From Rhipidocladum racemiflorum (Eukaryota; Streptophyta; Magnoliopsida; Poales; Poaceae), in assembly GCA_036346355.1 (NCBI GenBank), contig CM070571.1, positions 45,900,293 through 45,964,292 of the forward strand: 64,000 nt of DNA, written 5' to 3'. Positions 45,149 through 56,000 of the stretch are shown here, piece by piece (the stretch's first letter is position 1; each line of letters begins with the position of its first letter). The position numbers were made by a program, and so were the translations under genes. The notes below the pieces were generated by a model. The model was not told the origin of the DNA. It made no database searches and saw only the letters and a list, made by a program, of their open reading frames with translations.

Positions 45149-45998
45149 CCGTTGGATCGTGATCCAACGGCCACGATCGAGCCACGTCGCCCGAACCCGA
45201 GCCCGACCGAGGCAACCAGGTCACCCGACCGGACCTGAGCCCAAACCCCCATGCCGTTGGATCTTGATCCAACGGTCCACGTTGAGCCACGTCACCGAAT
45301 CCGAATTGGATTCATATTCCGCCGCCGCAACCGGGTGGACCTTGGTCTCCACGCAATACACGGAAGCCGAGGCCCCTATTTAAGGCGCCGCCGCCGCCAC
45401 AGCGTAGCCGACTTCCGTGCACACCCATAGCCCTAGACCACGTCGCCTGAGCCGCCGCCGTTCGCCCGCCAGAGCTCGCCGTAGTTGCGTTAGGTTTTCG
45501 CCGCGGTTATTCGTCGATTCCGCCGCCGTTGAGTCCAGATCCGGAACTGCAAGGACAAGCCGCGTCGGAGGGTACCTTTCACTTCGCCGGAGGGGCCCCG
45601 CAACGCCGTTGCTGTGGTCGTCGTCCTCATCTCCGGTCTACAAGCACCGCCGCACGCCATCGGCATCGCTCGAGCTCCACCAACCGTCCGATCAAGATCC
45701 GAGGGCCCAGATTTGTCCATGTCACCACGGTAAAATCTCACGTTGTAATTTCTAGATCTATTTCCAACCATTGGATCTAGATCCAACGGTTCAGATTGTG
45801 CCACGTAGCTAAAACCGCACCGTACTTGGATAGATGTCAGCCGTTAGATCGAGATCGAACGGCTAGGGTTAGCCACGTTGTAAACTCTAGATTGGATCTA
45901 GACCGTCCGATCGAGATCGAACGGTCCAAATCAGCTGAGCTGTTTCCAAACGCATGAAACCCAGATCCGATCTGGGCCATTGATTTTCAAATCAACGG
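45149..45998 (+). repeat. Seven palindromic 22-mers in LTR D
   Basis: Units at 45149, 45254, 45684, 45768, 45841, 45903 and 45977, each of the form CC(G/A)T(T/C)NGATC-N2-GATCNAACGG or a close variant. 45149 and 45254 are perfect palindromes apart from the 2-nt centre. Two lie upstream of TATA, one in the leader and four in the intron. Confidence 0.88.
45376..45383 (+). promoter_or_regulatory. TATA box of LTR D
   Basis: CTATTTAA, 630 bp into the LTR, matching the position in LTR1. Confidence 0.65.
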
Positions 45999-46746
45999 CC
46001 GAGATCTAGCCACGTGGCTAGGAGACTGACCGTCGCAGTCAGCGTGGTCACGCGGTCGCCGCTGACGTCACGTGGGGCCCGCGTGTCAGCGGCTCAGCCG
46101 AACCGCACCATGACGTCACCATGATGTCACGGTGGGGCCCGGTATCGGCCGTCCCAGCCGAGCTTCGGTGGCGTCGATCTTGGCGTCACCCGAGGGGCCC
46201 GCTTTGTCGGCCGATTAAATGCGGTAGTGGGCCGGGTCCACGGTGGACCCAAACCGAACCGTGGACCACGTTCATGGACCGGCTGACGCAATAAATCGAT
46301 TTTTCAATAGAAAAATAATTTGGTGGAAAATCAAAATCCACGCTGATGTCATGCTGACGTCATTATTCGGTTTTTCAGCATAAAAATAAATGGATTAATT
46401 CGGATTATTGATTTATTTGAATTTTGAAACTTCAAACGCTTATAACTTTTGCAATTTAACTCCGATTTTAGTGATTCAAATATCTAAATTTTTATAAAAT
46501 TGAGATCTACCTAATGGTGAATTTTATTTAATTTTTGGACCAAAGTTTTTCTCTGTAATATTATTTAATTGATTATTTAAACTTTAAACGCTTGTAACTT
46601 TTGCGTTTTAACTCCGATTTTGCCGATTCAAATTCCTAAAAATTCATAAAATTATGCCCTCTCTGTTTATGGACTTCATTTGGATGTTTGGACACTTTTT
46701 GTCTACTATTTATTCATTTATTGCTATTTGCACGCTTTACGAGTAG

Positions 46747-46880
46747 ACGTTGAAGTGCCCGAGGGCTTCGAAGGTGAAGTGTTGACCCAGGAGCCAGCTC
46801 AAGACCAAGAACAAGTACTCTTTGATGGCAAGTTATGCTTTGACCATATTGATCCCATTTTTGAAATTAATTTGATTTAA
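46747..46880 (+). CDS. Acidic mini-exon in LTR D (putative)
   Basis: Follows TTTACGAGTAG. The frame reads DVEVPEGFEGEVLTQEPAQD then QEQVLFDGKLCFDHIDPI and stops at 46880. Compared with LTR1, 17 bases differ over 37 codons and only 5 residues change, mostly conservatively. Upstream donor ACG/GTAAAA at 45730 is in phase 1, giving the Asp at the join, and the leader frame is open for over 300 bp. No ATG lies in that leader frame; an unspliced start (about 46684) would give a 66-residue product with a hydrophobic N-terminus. Confidence 0.5.
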
Positions 46881-48531
46881 ATTATTGCATGCTAATTTAA
46901 ATTAGAAAATGCTTTACTTAATTATGGGAAATTAGATAAATGCCAAATTGTTGTATGACACTTTGGTTAATTAAATATGTGCCATGACCCCTTGTCATCC
47001 TAGTTGGGGATTATTAGTTGGACAATATTAAATTGCCAACATGGGTAGTTAGACCGATGTAGTATGCTTAGCCCTGCCACATGAAATGCTTTGGATAATC
47101 AAATGCTAATATTGACGTAACGAGATATTGAACTTGTTTTGAAGAAGTATCATGTGTTGTGATTGTTGATGGCACGTGGTGCATGGTAATCAACTGGGGT
47201 TTGATAAATAGTTTTCAATCGGGGCATGTGGCAAGAATGATCGGGTGGGCCAGTTGTGGCACCGGGAGCGTTGATTTGGTTCTTCTGGTAGTCTTGCCCT
47301 GGTCACCTTAAGGACTCAACCTTGCAAGCCTTTGAACTGAGTCAAACGTGCAACCACATGTCTGTAATGGGACGGACCTAGTTGATTAAGTCACTAATAA
47401 CGTACCTGTGGAACCTCGGGGTGTCAACTATACCTTTTGTGTAGTTGTACGGGGGAGCGTACCGGGGCTGCGGCCAGGTACCCATCTAACGGTGGATTGG
47501 CCTAAACTTCGCCTTCGCTAAGGGAAGGGTTAATGTGCAGTCACCGGGGAGGACCACTTGTGCTGTTTGAAGTTTCCGAAAGACTTTGTTATGGACACTC
47601 GCCTTTGTGGTGTTTGGCTGTATCTTGTGGGTAAAGTGCATAACCTCTGCAGAGTGTAAAATCTATTCGAATAGCCGTGTCCGCGGCATTGGACATTACT
47701 CGAGAATTACAGTCAAGGGTTAGACTTTCTTGAAAATAACTTGGACTTGAAAGGTTTGGTTTGGTTTAATAATGATGTTGATGGAAATGTGGATTAGGAA
47801 TGAGAAAGATGTTTATTTAACTCCTGGAAAAGTTATTGATCTTATACTTGTTTTTACTGCTTTCGGATCTACTATGCTACTTGTCAAATGTTGTTTTGCT
47901 GCAATTATACCATGAGCTACTCCTTTGTACTAAGCCCTGCATGTAGTATATTAGTTTGCATTCTGTGCATGACTTGCTGAGTACCAAGTACTCACCCTTG
48001 CCACAATACAACACCAGTTGAAGAAGAGACTACCCCAGCTTTGGAGGAGGAACTCCAAGAGGAACTGTCTATCTAGGGAGCGAGCCCAGTCAGTTGCCTG
48101 TGGTATACTGGATGGCGCCACGAAGTTATCTTATTTTCCGTTGTGTTATTTCCCTTTCAATAAGTTTTCGCCCTGCGAGGCGTATATTTGTAACTTGACC
48201 TTAAGGTCGAGCAACCAGCTTAGTTAACTAATTAAAGTACCTTATTATTTCGTTGAGTATGATTGTGATATTTACCAATGTTGAGACTATGTGCACTAGC
48301 GCGTTCCTGGACTAGTGCTGAATACACAGAGGGTCCGGATTTGCAAATTCGGGTCCCGACGGGGATGCATACAAATAATTTAATGAATGGAATACTATTT
48401 AATTCTTATGATGATTTTATTATCCTTAGGAACCAAGGAGAAGAACCTCCAAACATCAAGCATGAAGCCAGTTCTTCAAGTGCACAAGATCTATTCGGAT
48501 TCAGCCTCCTGGACAGCACTAACTTAAAATG

Positions 48532-49150
48532 ACCATAACTTTTGATCCACAAGGGTGTTTGTGGTCCATGAGTACTTGTTTGAAAGGTTTCTTCATCCTC
48601 TTTCCAATGGATCCGGTCTCATCTTCAATTCCATCCGAGTCAACGGGGATCTGCCAAACAAGTGACATCACTTTTCTAGTCCGAGATGACATGGGCCTTG
48701 GGCCTTGTAAATTGAGTTGTAATTAGCCTCCACCTGTTTTGGACATGCTTCCCACACCCCTATCTCTCATAAATAGCCAGCCACCGCCTTTCTTAGGTCT
48801 TGGGTTTTATTTGATTAGTTTAGCCAAGTGCAAACTTGATCCTGCGAGTTATACTGGACAGCCACCTTGTCAAGATCATCAATAAAACTCCATCTTGTTT
48901 TGCCTTCAACTTTTATCCGCAATTTTAGATTACTTATACTATCGTTCTTGCTTGTTCTCGATTGCTTGCAGGAATTGAACCTCGTGTTTAGGTTGATCGT
49001 GCCCACGACAAGATCAATAACCCTCTGGATGGTTTAGCGATTGCTAAGGCACATTGTTATCATACGGTGTAGTCAGATCGTCAAAGTCGTCTCCACCCAA
49101 ATCGATCATGTGTTTCTCATCGAAAGATCAGGACACCCAAAGTGCTTTCA
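48532..49150 (+). repeat. LTR of gypsy F (start not resolved)
   Basis: Follows the pol stop and ends GTGCTTTCA two bases before the primer site. Contains CATAAATAG (48768-48776) as TATA and AATAAA at 48882-48887. The left LTR boundary could not be placed. Pol tail on one side and primer site on the other implies an internal-LTR-internal arrangement or a recombined copy. Confidence 0.6.
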
Positions 49151-49152
49151 AG

Positions 49153-49163
49153 TGGTATCAGAG
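49153..49163 (+). other. Primer binding site of gypsy F, interrupted by LTR G
   Basis: TGGTATCAGAG, cut by the start of LTR G at 49164. Confidence 0.8.
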
Positions 49164-49520
49164 TGTAGCACCCTGAAACTGCTTTCCAGAACACCCTGTG
49201 TATTTCTGTACTAGTCCCAGATCAGTAGCTAGTACACACAGTAAAACAGTGATGAATCAACAACCATACCACGATTACATATAACCAGGTAATATTAACA
49301 CCAAATAAAAACAAAGACCTTTTGGTCAAGGTTTACCATTACTGCCTTTACAGGCTGAACAACTTGAATAACTGTAGCAGAAGACGATAACACCAAGTGG
49401 TGACCCATCCATATGCCCACAGGCAATCGAGTGGGTAGCGCATCCTAGCCCTTGGAATCTCCTTTGACAGCTTCAATCACTTCTGAGATACGTTTAGAAT
49501 GTAGCATGTGAGTATATAAA

Positions 49521-49751
49521 GGGGGTGTTTGGCAGAGCTCCAGCTCCACCAAATTCTTGGAGTTGGTGGAGCTAGGTATTCCTAGCTCCAACAAATTCGT
49601 GGAGCTGGAGCTGTGGGTGTATTAAGAATGTTTAGGTGAGTCATCTTATTTATATTTTAGAATAAAATTATAAACTTTAGTCACTTTATTTCAGTCTACA
49701 AGTTTCAGCTCCGAGGTGGAGCTGGGATCTGGAGCTCTGCCAAACAGGGCC
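49521..49751. mobile_element. MITE, 231 bp
   Basis: Inverted ends GGGGGTGTTTGGCAGAGCTC and, on the other strand, GGCCCTGTTTGGCAGAGCTC, with further matching inward. AAA on both sides suggests a 3-bp duplication. No coding capacity. The superfamily (Tourist-like or hAT-like) is not settled. Confidence 0.8.
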
Positions 49752-50977
49752 AAAGTACTCCACAAGTCTGGGAAAGATGCATAATGCAGGACTATCCAAG
49801 GATGGCTTAATATGGTTCTTTTGCACAAAGCAACACTTTCAAAAATTTTACATGTAATATTTTCACAAAGCCATTTTAACCATTATTTGTACAGTTGAAA
49901 TTATTAATAACTCTGGTGAAGGTTTTAGTCTCCAATCATTAGTATACAGGCTCTAACCGCCATATCTCAAAAAGATCAGGGTTCAATCCATCCATATGGC
50001 TCTATTTGCCATGGTTCACAAAAATAGGTTCAATCCAACTATCTGGCTCTAGCCACCAGCAGCACACACGAGAGTTCTAACCACTCCCGGATCCCAAAAG
50101 ATTGTTTTAAAAACAAAACAAAAAAACAAAGTCTACCAATATGAAAGCATTGTTCGCGTGCCCTTGATCGTAGGCACAGCTATTCGAATAGTTTTTCACT
50201 CTGCAAAGGTGTACAGCTTTACCCACAAGACATGATCATCTCCTTATGCCAAACTATTAACACACTTCCTTTGGTGTATCGGCAGAGAGATCATGACAAT
50301 GCCTTTACAATGCATCTACCTAGCCCGACTCCACTCGCTGAGGTTTCACCGCTGTTAGGGTTCTATCTACCCAGTACAGAAGCCCCCTCTTGCGCCGTGT
50401 GAGAAAAACAGTCTTGCATCTATCCGGCACTCACATTCAACCAACTGGTGAAGTCAAAGCTAGGTCTAAACAAATTATTTAGCCAGGTCGTGCCCACTTT
50501 GACATGTGGTTGTACTGTTGTGCTTAGAATGGACAATCATAAGCGTCGGTCCTTAATTGACTTGGGGCGATACTTGCACAAACCAAGACCAGTCCCAACA
50601 CAAGTTTTCAAGAGTTAAAAGAAATTCCCACCCATAGGTGCATACTGACCGATTGCGAGTCTAAGCATTTCTACCGAACTATTCTATTCCACCACTAGTT
50701 TATTTTATAAACTGCAAATCTCAGGGTTTGATTACAATCCCTATAATCAATTTTGTAATCTCCAATAATCCTTAAATTGCCATAATTTTTCAATCATATG
50801 AATAATCCAATTCAATATAGTATCCAACAAGTAGTAAGTATATCATGGTACTATCATAACTCAAAGATCATATTAAACTACAATCATGTTTGTATATAAA
50901 ATATTTCCCTTGAACTATAACTTGTATTATTGATATATCCATCATGCATACGGCGATCAATCTTATCATCTGCTAGG

Positions 50978-51180
50978 AATATTTCACAAAATCATCTACT
51001 AAACCGCCGAGAATACTTCACAATATCATCTCTAATCATCTAGAATACAATCCACCGATAATACTTCACAATATCATATATTTAATCCTTCACATTATCA
51101 CCTCTAAATCATCTACTTTAATACACCAAGAATACGTAATATTATCATTTACTAAACCACAAAATATTATTCCATAAAAC
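50978..51180. repeat. Degenerate tandem repeat in LTR G
   Basis: Phrases such as AATACTTCACAATATCAT and AATCATCTA recur four or more times at irregular spacing of about 40-55 bp. AT-rich, no coding content. Confidence 0.55.
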
Positions 51181-51892
51181 TAAGATTTTATTAATTCATC
51201 ATCAATAGTAGTTTCCATTAACTCTGATACCAAGTTAACTAAATAAACCGCACATATTCTGCATAATTCACAATTCTCCATAAATGATTATCACATGTCT
51301 ATATTTCTATAATCATATATTTCTTAATCGATCCGTTAATAATAATTCCCAACAAACACTAATAATCCAACTAGTTCTGATTCTCATTTGGTACTATTTT
51401 ACCAACCCAAGGAATCCAATTCAATATATTATTTACTTGCAATGATCTATTTAATCCATCATGAATACTTCACAATACCATACAGCTTCCAAAATTTCCC
51501 CCAATCCATTATAATGTGAACTACTTTCACAATCCCACTTTCACAATATTTCAATCATCAACATTCATAGCTCAATTTCCTAATTAATAATCCCCGTCGA
51601 CACTAATATTCATTTAACTCCCATCAAGTTGAGTTTAACTCCAATTCACATTCTATACTGTCTGATCCATTCAGAATGTCATTTAATGAATTATTCCCCT
51701 AATCAAAGAATATCTAAACAAAAGTATTTATTATGGTGGATTACTGTGCAAGGGCGATAAAGAATCATGGGTAACAAAATCAAGGAGGTCTAAACAATAG
51801 GTATAACTAACCGCCTAACGTTAACATCATCTTTTTTAGGTAAATAACAATGCAATTTGTAAAACATTTATAAATTGTAGGATCAACATGCG

Positions 51893-51975
51893 TCAAGGAG
51901 ACTTGCCTTCAGTCGCGGCGAAAGTCTCGAAGTCTTGAGGTTCGGCGGCGGCGGCGGATCCAGCGAGTTCTTCGG
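51893..51975 (-). CDS. Mini-exon in LTR G (putative)
   Basis: On the minus strand TTTTGCGCGTAG is followed by a phase-1 frame reading EELAGSAAAAEPQDFETFAA and ending EGKSP and TGA. Same acceptor form, phase, acidic character and EGK ending as the other LTRs, but the sequence is very different. Its leader exon lies beyond Tat2, outside the window. Confidence 0.4.
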
Positions 51976-52020
51976 CTACGCGCAAAACGGTACAACAAAA
52001 TAAATACAATAAAATAAAAT

Positions 52021-52609
52021 TGTCGACGATTGGGGAGCAGGCCCCCGCCGAGCTTACTTGGTTGATGAAGGGACCAACCACAATCCCTTCTCACGTGCAG
52101 GGTTACTCGGAGGTATGACTCACCAGACCGGACTGGACAGTGACACAGTGTTTTACCCTGGTTCGGGCCTCTCAAGAGGGAGATAATAGCCCTACTCCAG
52201 CTCATGTATATTCAGTCTGCCTCCCCCCCTCATGGTGGGGATGCTTTTATAGTTTACAAAGGACCGTACTCGTTAAGATCCACTATCCGCACGTTTGACC
52301 ACGTCCAACATGGCAACTAACAGATCCTACAATTCCGCCACGCTCCCGTGGAGGACGCAACGAACTGACGGAGGTTACACCGCCGGTGGTTACTTCCACC
52401 AACCTCGAGATCACGACAGGTCGGCTAATAGCTAGCTTCGAGCTCAGCTGTCTTACGCGAGCACGAGCTTGCAATCGGCCAGACTACACGACCTTCCTAG
52501 GCCCCGACTAGGTCGTCCTTGGGAACGACCTCCTGGTGGCTCGGGCAGGAGCGAGCTCGACTGTTCGTGGTACCCGAGGTAATTTATGGGAATTACCCAA
52601 CCCCCGACA
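52021..52609 (-). repeat. Tat2 3' LTR
   Basis: The plus strand starts TGTCGACGATTGG and ends CCCCCGACA, giving TGTCG ... CGACA inverted ends. TATA on the minus strand at 52253-52262 (CTATAAAAGC). The left flank is AAAAT. Confidence 0.85.
52253..52262 (-). promoter_or_regulatory. TATA box of Tat2 LTR
   Basis: The minus strand reads CTATAAAAGC. Confidence 0.65.
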
Positions 52610-52626
52610 GCTAGCCCCCGAGGTTC
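52610..52626 (-). other. Polypurine tract of Tat2
   Basis: The minus strand reads GAACCTCGGGGGCTAGC directly before the LTR start. Confidence 0.75.
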
Positions 52627-53046
52627 AAGTGGAAAAAGTCCTAAGAAAGGCCTTCCCCTTGGGCCTACCGTCCTACGAGCACGTCGGATTTGCTGCGGCG
52701 AACAGTGCCGCGACCACCGAGCTATCAACCATCTCCGGGAACGAGCTTTTGGCCCAGCTCGCCGTGCTTCGGGTGGATGGATGTGCCCCCCCCTCAACGG
52801 TTCCTTGTCCCGGAAGCTTTTACTCGGGCAGTTCGAACCGCCCTTCCTGGGGAACTGTCTCTTGGCAGGACAGTTTCGATTCGCGTGCCCACGTGTCGTT
52901 CCCTGGGTGGCGAACGCCTCAACTGCCCTATGCGCCTTTAGGGCTTCCTCGACCATAACGGCGGGAAGTCCCTTCGCTTTCCTGTTTTCCGGAGGGATTT
53001 TAAACACCAGAGGGAACCCTAAATCCGTACGATCTTCCAGCAAAAA
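52627..53046 (+). other. Tat2 region upstream of the antisense gene
   Basis: 420 bp, GC-rich, without a credible gene; overlapping open frames here are not conserved with Tat1. Presumed promoter and leader of the antisense gene (ATTTTAAACACC near 52996 is the only TATA-like site). Confidence 0.45.
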
Positions 53047-56000
53047 ATGCCTCCAACACTCCCCGCTCCAGCGCTCGCTCCACCTGACCTCGTGCGCTCG
53101 TCTCTCCCCTCGATTGCCTTCCTCCTCCCAATGGCAAGGTTTGGCGCCAGCAAACTCGATAGGCAAAAGCTAGAGATCCTTCAATGGGCGAAGTATCTCA
53201 ATGCTGGCACATGGAGAGCCCCTGGTGCCGAGGAGAGCCCGCGGCCGGAGGAAGGGGAGATCGTCTCCACCGAGCTTTACGCCATGAACGGGCTCCGGAT
53301 GCCCGAAAGCGAGTTCGTCGAGTCCGTTCTCACCTTCTGTGAGTGCGAGATCACACACCTCCACCCCAATTCCATCCTCATTATGGCCATCTTCGCCCAT
53401 CTCTGTGAAGGGTACGTGGGCGTCGAACCTACCCCCAGCCTCTTCTTCCATTTCTACTACCTTTCGCGCACCGGCACGCCTTCGTCGACCGTCTGCCTCT
53501 ATTTCCGTCTCCGACCTACCCGTCCGTACGAGTACCCGAGCTTTACGCTCAAGGATTCGGTGTCGGGGTGGGCCGACTCCTGGTTTTACCTGAGGAAAGT
53601 AGAAGGCAACTCGCTTTCCTACACTGGCGCCAGAGCCCGTGCCGTCGAAACACCCCGACCGTCCATTTAGCCTGAGGAGGAGAAGGTGCTCATGCTGATC
53701 AACAAGCTCACTTGCTCGGGGCTGACCGGACGGGACGTCGCCCGGGACTACGTCAGGAACCGGGTGTCACCCCTCAGGAGGAGGGTGCACCCCTTCTTCA
53801 AGGTCGAGGGGTGGCAGGACCTCACACGGGAGTCACGCTCAGGTATACCATCGTCCTCGACTTTTCTCCTTGAAACAGAAGATACCCGCTCTTACCGCCC
53901 TTCTTGGTCGGTGCGCAGCTCCGCCAGAGGACTGGGTGGACGTGAGGGTGTCCGAGATGTTCGGCACCCCCAGGGGCAAGGAGATCATAGAGGGCCGCCA
54001 GATCCCAAACAACGTCCTCAACCGGACCGAGGCGGTAATTCTTCGACCCTAACTCCCTTTAGAAGTTCTACCTGGACCGGGTTTCCTCGGGGCTTCCCGG
54101 CCTCATTCGAGTTCTTCTTTGCAGGAGAAGGTTGCCCTTGAGGTCGCCGTGGCCCAGCTGGCATCGCAGTTGGGAGGCGCGGGCGCCGGTGGACGAGGTC
54201 GTAAGACCAAAAAACTGGTGAGCCGCAAGAGTCGCGACCGATCTCCCTCGACCACGCCGTCTCCGCCTAGGCATTCGAGCAGGCGCCCTAGCTCGGGCGA
54301 TCGTTCACCTCGTCAACATCTGGAGTACGCCGACCGGCGGGAGGTGAGCGAGTTAAAATTGTGGATGGATGAATACACCAGAAAAAACCCCGAGCTGATG
54401 GCTCGTTTGCGCCAGCTCGCCGAGCGGGCGAAGAAGGAGGCCGCATGGCGCCAAAGATCTGGAAGAAGGAGCTAGAGGGCCAAATCGCGGCCCTCCAGGC
54501 GGAACTCGCGCAGGTGAGCTCGAGCTTGGCTACACAGGCCAAGGAGGAGGAGGAGGAACTGGACCCCACCCCGCTAGCCCCGAGGCCCCGCAGGTTGCCC
54601 GCCGTGCCCCAACCGCGCCCAACGCCGACCGTTTCTTAGGTCGATCTGGAGGAGGTTGATCCCGCGGTCGCAACGGCCGACAAGGCGCGCGAAGACATGG
54701 CCAACCTCATCGTCCGCGCCCGCGCCCAAATGGAAGACGTCGCACGAGGTTAGCTTCTTATCCCAACCTCGTTCGTCTCCTTCCTCCCCAGCACCACACT
54801 AACCCCACATCATCTATAGTGGGTGTGGCAGCCGGTACGGAGGTATGGGATTTCGAAGCTATGGCTGACGACATTCTTGACCTCGCATTAGAGAGAGAGC
54901 TCGCCCGGGCTGTCGAGGCTGTGGTGGGTGACGAGATCGAGGAGGAGGCGGCCGCGGCCGCGGAGGCCCAAGCCCCCGAGATCGTGTCTCCTGAAGAGGA
55001 AACGCGAAGGGAGATCGCTGCCACCGATGCTCGGGCTGCGAGGGACGGCATCCCCCACATCATAATCGAGCTGGACGACGACACAGCGGAGCCCGGCGGC
55101 GACGAGCATGCTGCCGAGGATCTCCGCGAAGACTCCACCGGCGCCAGCGACATCATCACTGAGACGCTTCAGGAGATCGCAGAGGACCCCCACCGAGCTC
55201 GCGACACCCCCTCGGATAACAACGCTGGCTCGGCGTTGGGAGACTCCAATCCGGACGGGGGTCATTCCGGCGAGGACAAACCAGTAGCTCCGCTCGCTAT
55301 GGAGCCGAGCCTGACCGAGACTGGCGGGCCAGACCAGCTCCCAAGCGGGGGGAACCGCCGAGCACCGAGGTCATCTCGGCTGGCGCCGATTTCCCGGCCG
55401 CTGACTCCGCGCCCCGGGCCGAAGACCTCGTGCCCTCAGACGCCGAAGGGGCCCGAGCCCAGGAGGAGGTGGTGCCTCCGGGCGCAACTCCTGCCTGGGG
55501 AGAAGAAGCACAGGTGGGGGTCCTTGCCCTTGAGGCCGTCGTCCTCCAGGAGATGGAGGTCGACCCCCAAGACCAGGGCCACGACTCCGTGCCCCATGCC
55601 GAAGACCCCGCGTCCTCAGACGCCGAAGGGGCCCGAGCCCAGGAGGCGGTGGAGTCCTCAGGCGTAACTCCTGCTCGGGGAGAAGAAGCGCAGGCGGGGG
55701 TACTTGCCCTTGCGGCTGTCGTCCCCCAGGTGATGGAGGTTGACCCCCCAAACCAGGGACGTCCCCTCCCGGATGACGAGGGAGTTCGGGCCCAAGTGGA
55801 GGTGGAAGAACTCCCGGGCCCTGTGCCCATCCAAGGAGAAGAGAACGGCGTGGAGCATCTGCCGAGTTATTCCGGGAAGGGCTGGAGGCCCGACTCCACT
55901 GGGTAAGTTTTCTTGACACTCCGACCCTTGTTCTATAAGATCGGAAGTAACCCGAGATACTCTGCCGTGCAGGTGTTAGAAACTACCATGCAGGACTTCC

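Larger units (their letters stand above)
44747..48361 (+). repeat. Solo LTR D, 3.6 kb
   Basis: TGTAACACCCC ... GGGTCCCGACG, same family as the array LTRs but clearly diverged. Flanked by GGTAT (44742-44746) and GGGAT (48362-48366), one mismatch; the terminal CA is CG. It interrupts the pol tail of F. Contains seven GATC palindromes, TATA 45376, donor 45730, mini-exon 46747-46880, hairpin 47979-47993, and no internal region. Confidence 0.88.
44467..48531 (+). pseudogene. Gypsy F pol C-terminus, split by solo LTR D
   Basis: The left half (44467-44746) ends ITRVRARQFNYQVNAFLG, a C-terminal tail I recognise from grass gypsy polyproteins. The right half (48367-48531) continues HTNNLMNGILFNSYDDFIIL then RNQGEEPP and ends with a stop at 48529. 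LTR D lies exactly between them. The insertion makes the frame non-functional. Role of the tail unknown. Confidence 0.7.
42236..49163 (+). mobile_element. Gypsy element F fragments (pol C-terminus, LTR, primer site)
   Basis: Pieces at 42236-42255, 44467-44746, 48367-49150 and 49153-49163 read in one direction once solo LTRs E and D are removed. They give the end of pol, an LTR with TATA and AATAAA, then TGGTATCAGAG. The 5' part of F is missing on the left at the LTR I junction, and its primer site is interrupted by LTR G. Confidence 0.65.
49164..52020 (-). repeat. Long LTR G, split by Tat2
   Basis: The plus strand begins TGTAGCACCCTG, which aligns with the reverse of the long-LTR primer-site end (CTGTGTATT ... 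ACTAGT ... ACACAG). It shares the TTTACCCACAAGA block near 50217 and, interrupted by a MITE, the GAGT/ACTC hairpin. It is diverged and AT-rich between 50640 and 51860, with no gene there. It ends at Tat2 just upstream of its mini-exon; the remainder lies beyond the window. Confidence 0.7.

Noticed and set aside
48367..49150. Candidate host gene exon with downstream polyadenylation signal
   Set aside because: The coding part matches a gypsy polyprotein tail and the rest ends at a primer site, so it is element F.
52453..53166. A 237-codon minus-strand open frame over the Tat2 LTR end and antisense leader
   Set aside because: It crosses the LTR boundary and overlaps the antisense gene's first exon in GC-rich DNA; no family resemblance. 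Best read as a composition artefact.
53841..53879. A 39-bp intron in the Tat2 antisense gene
   Set aside because: Has GT and AG ends but is too short for plants and the phases on the two sides do not match; a simple frameshift is more likely.
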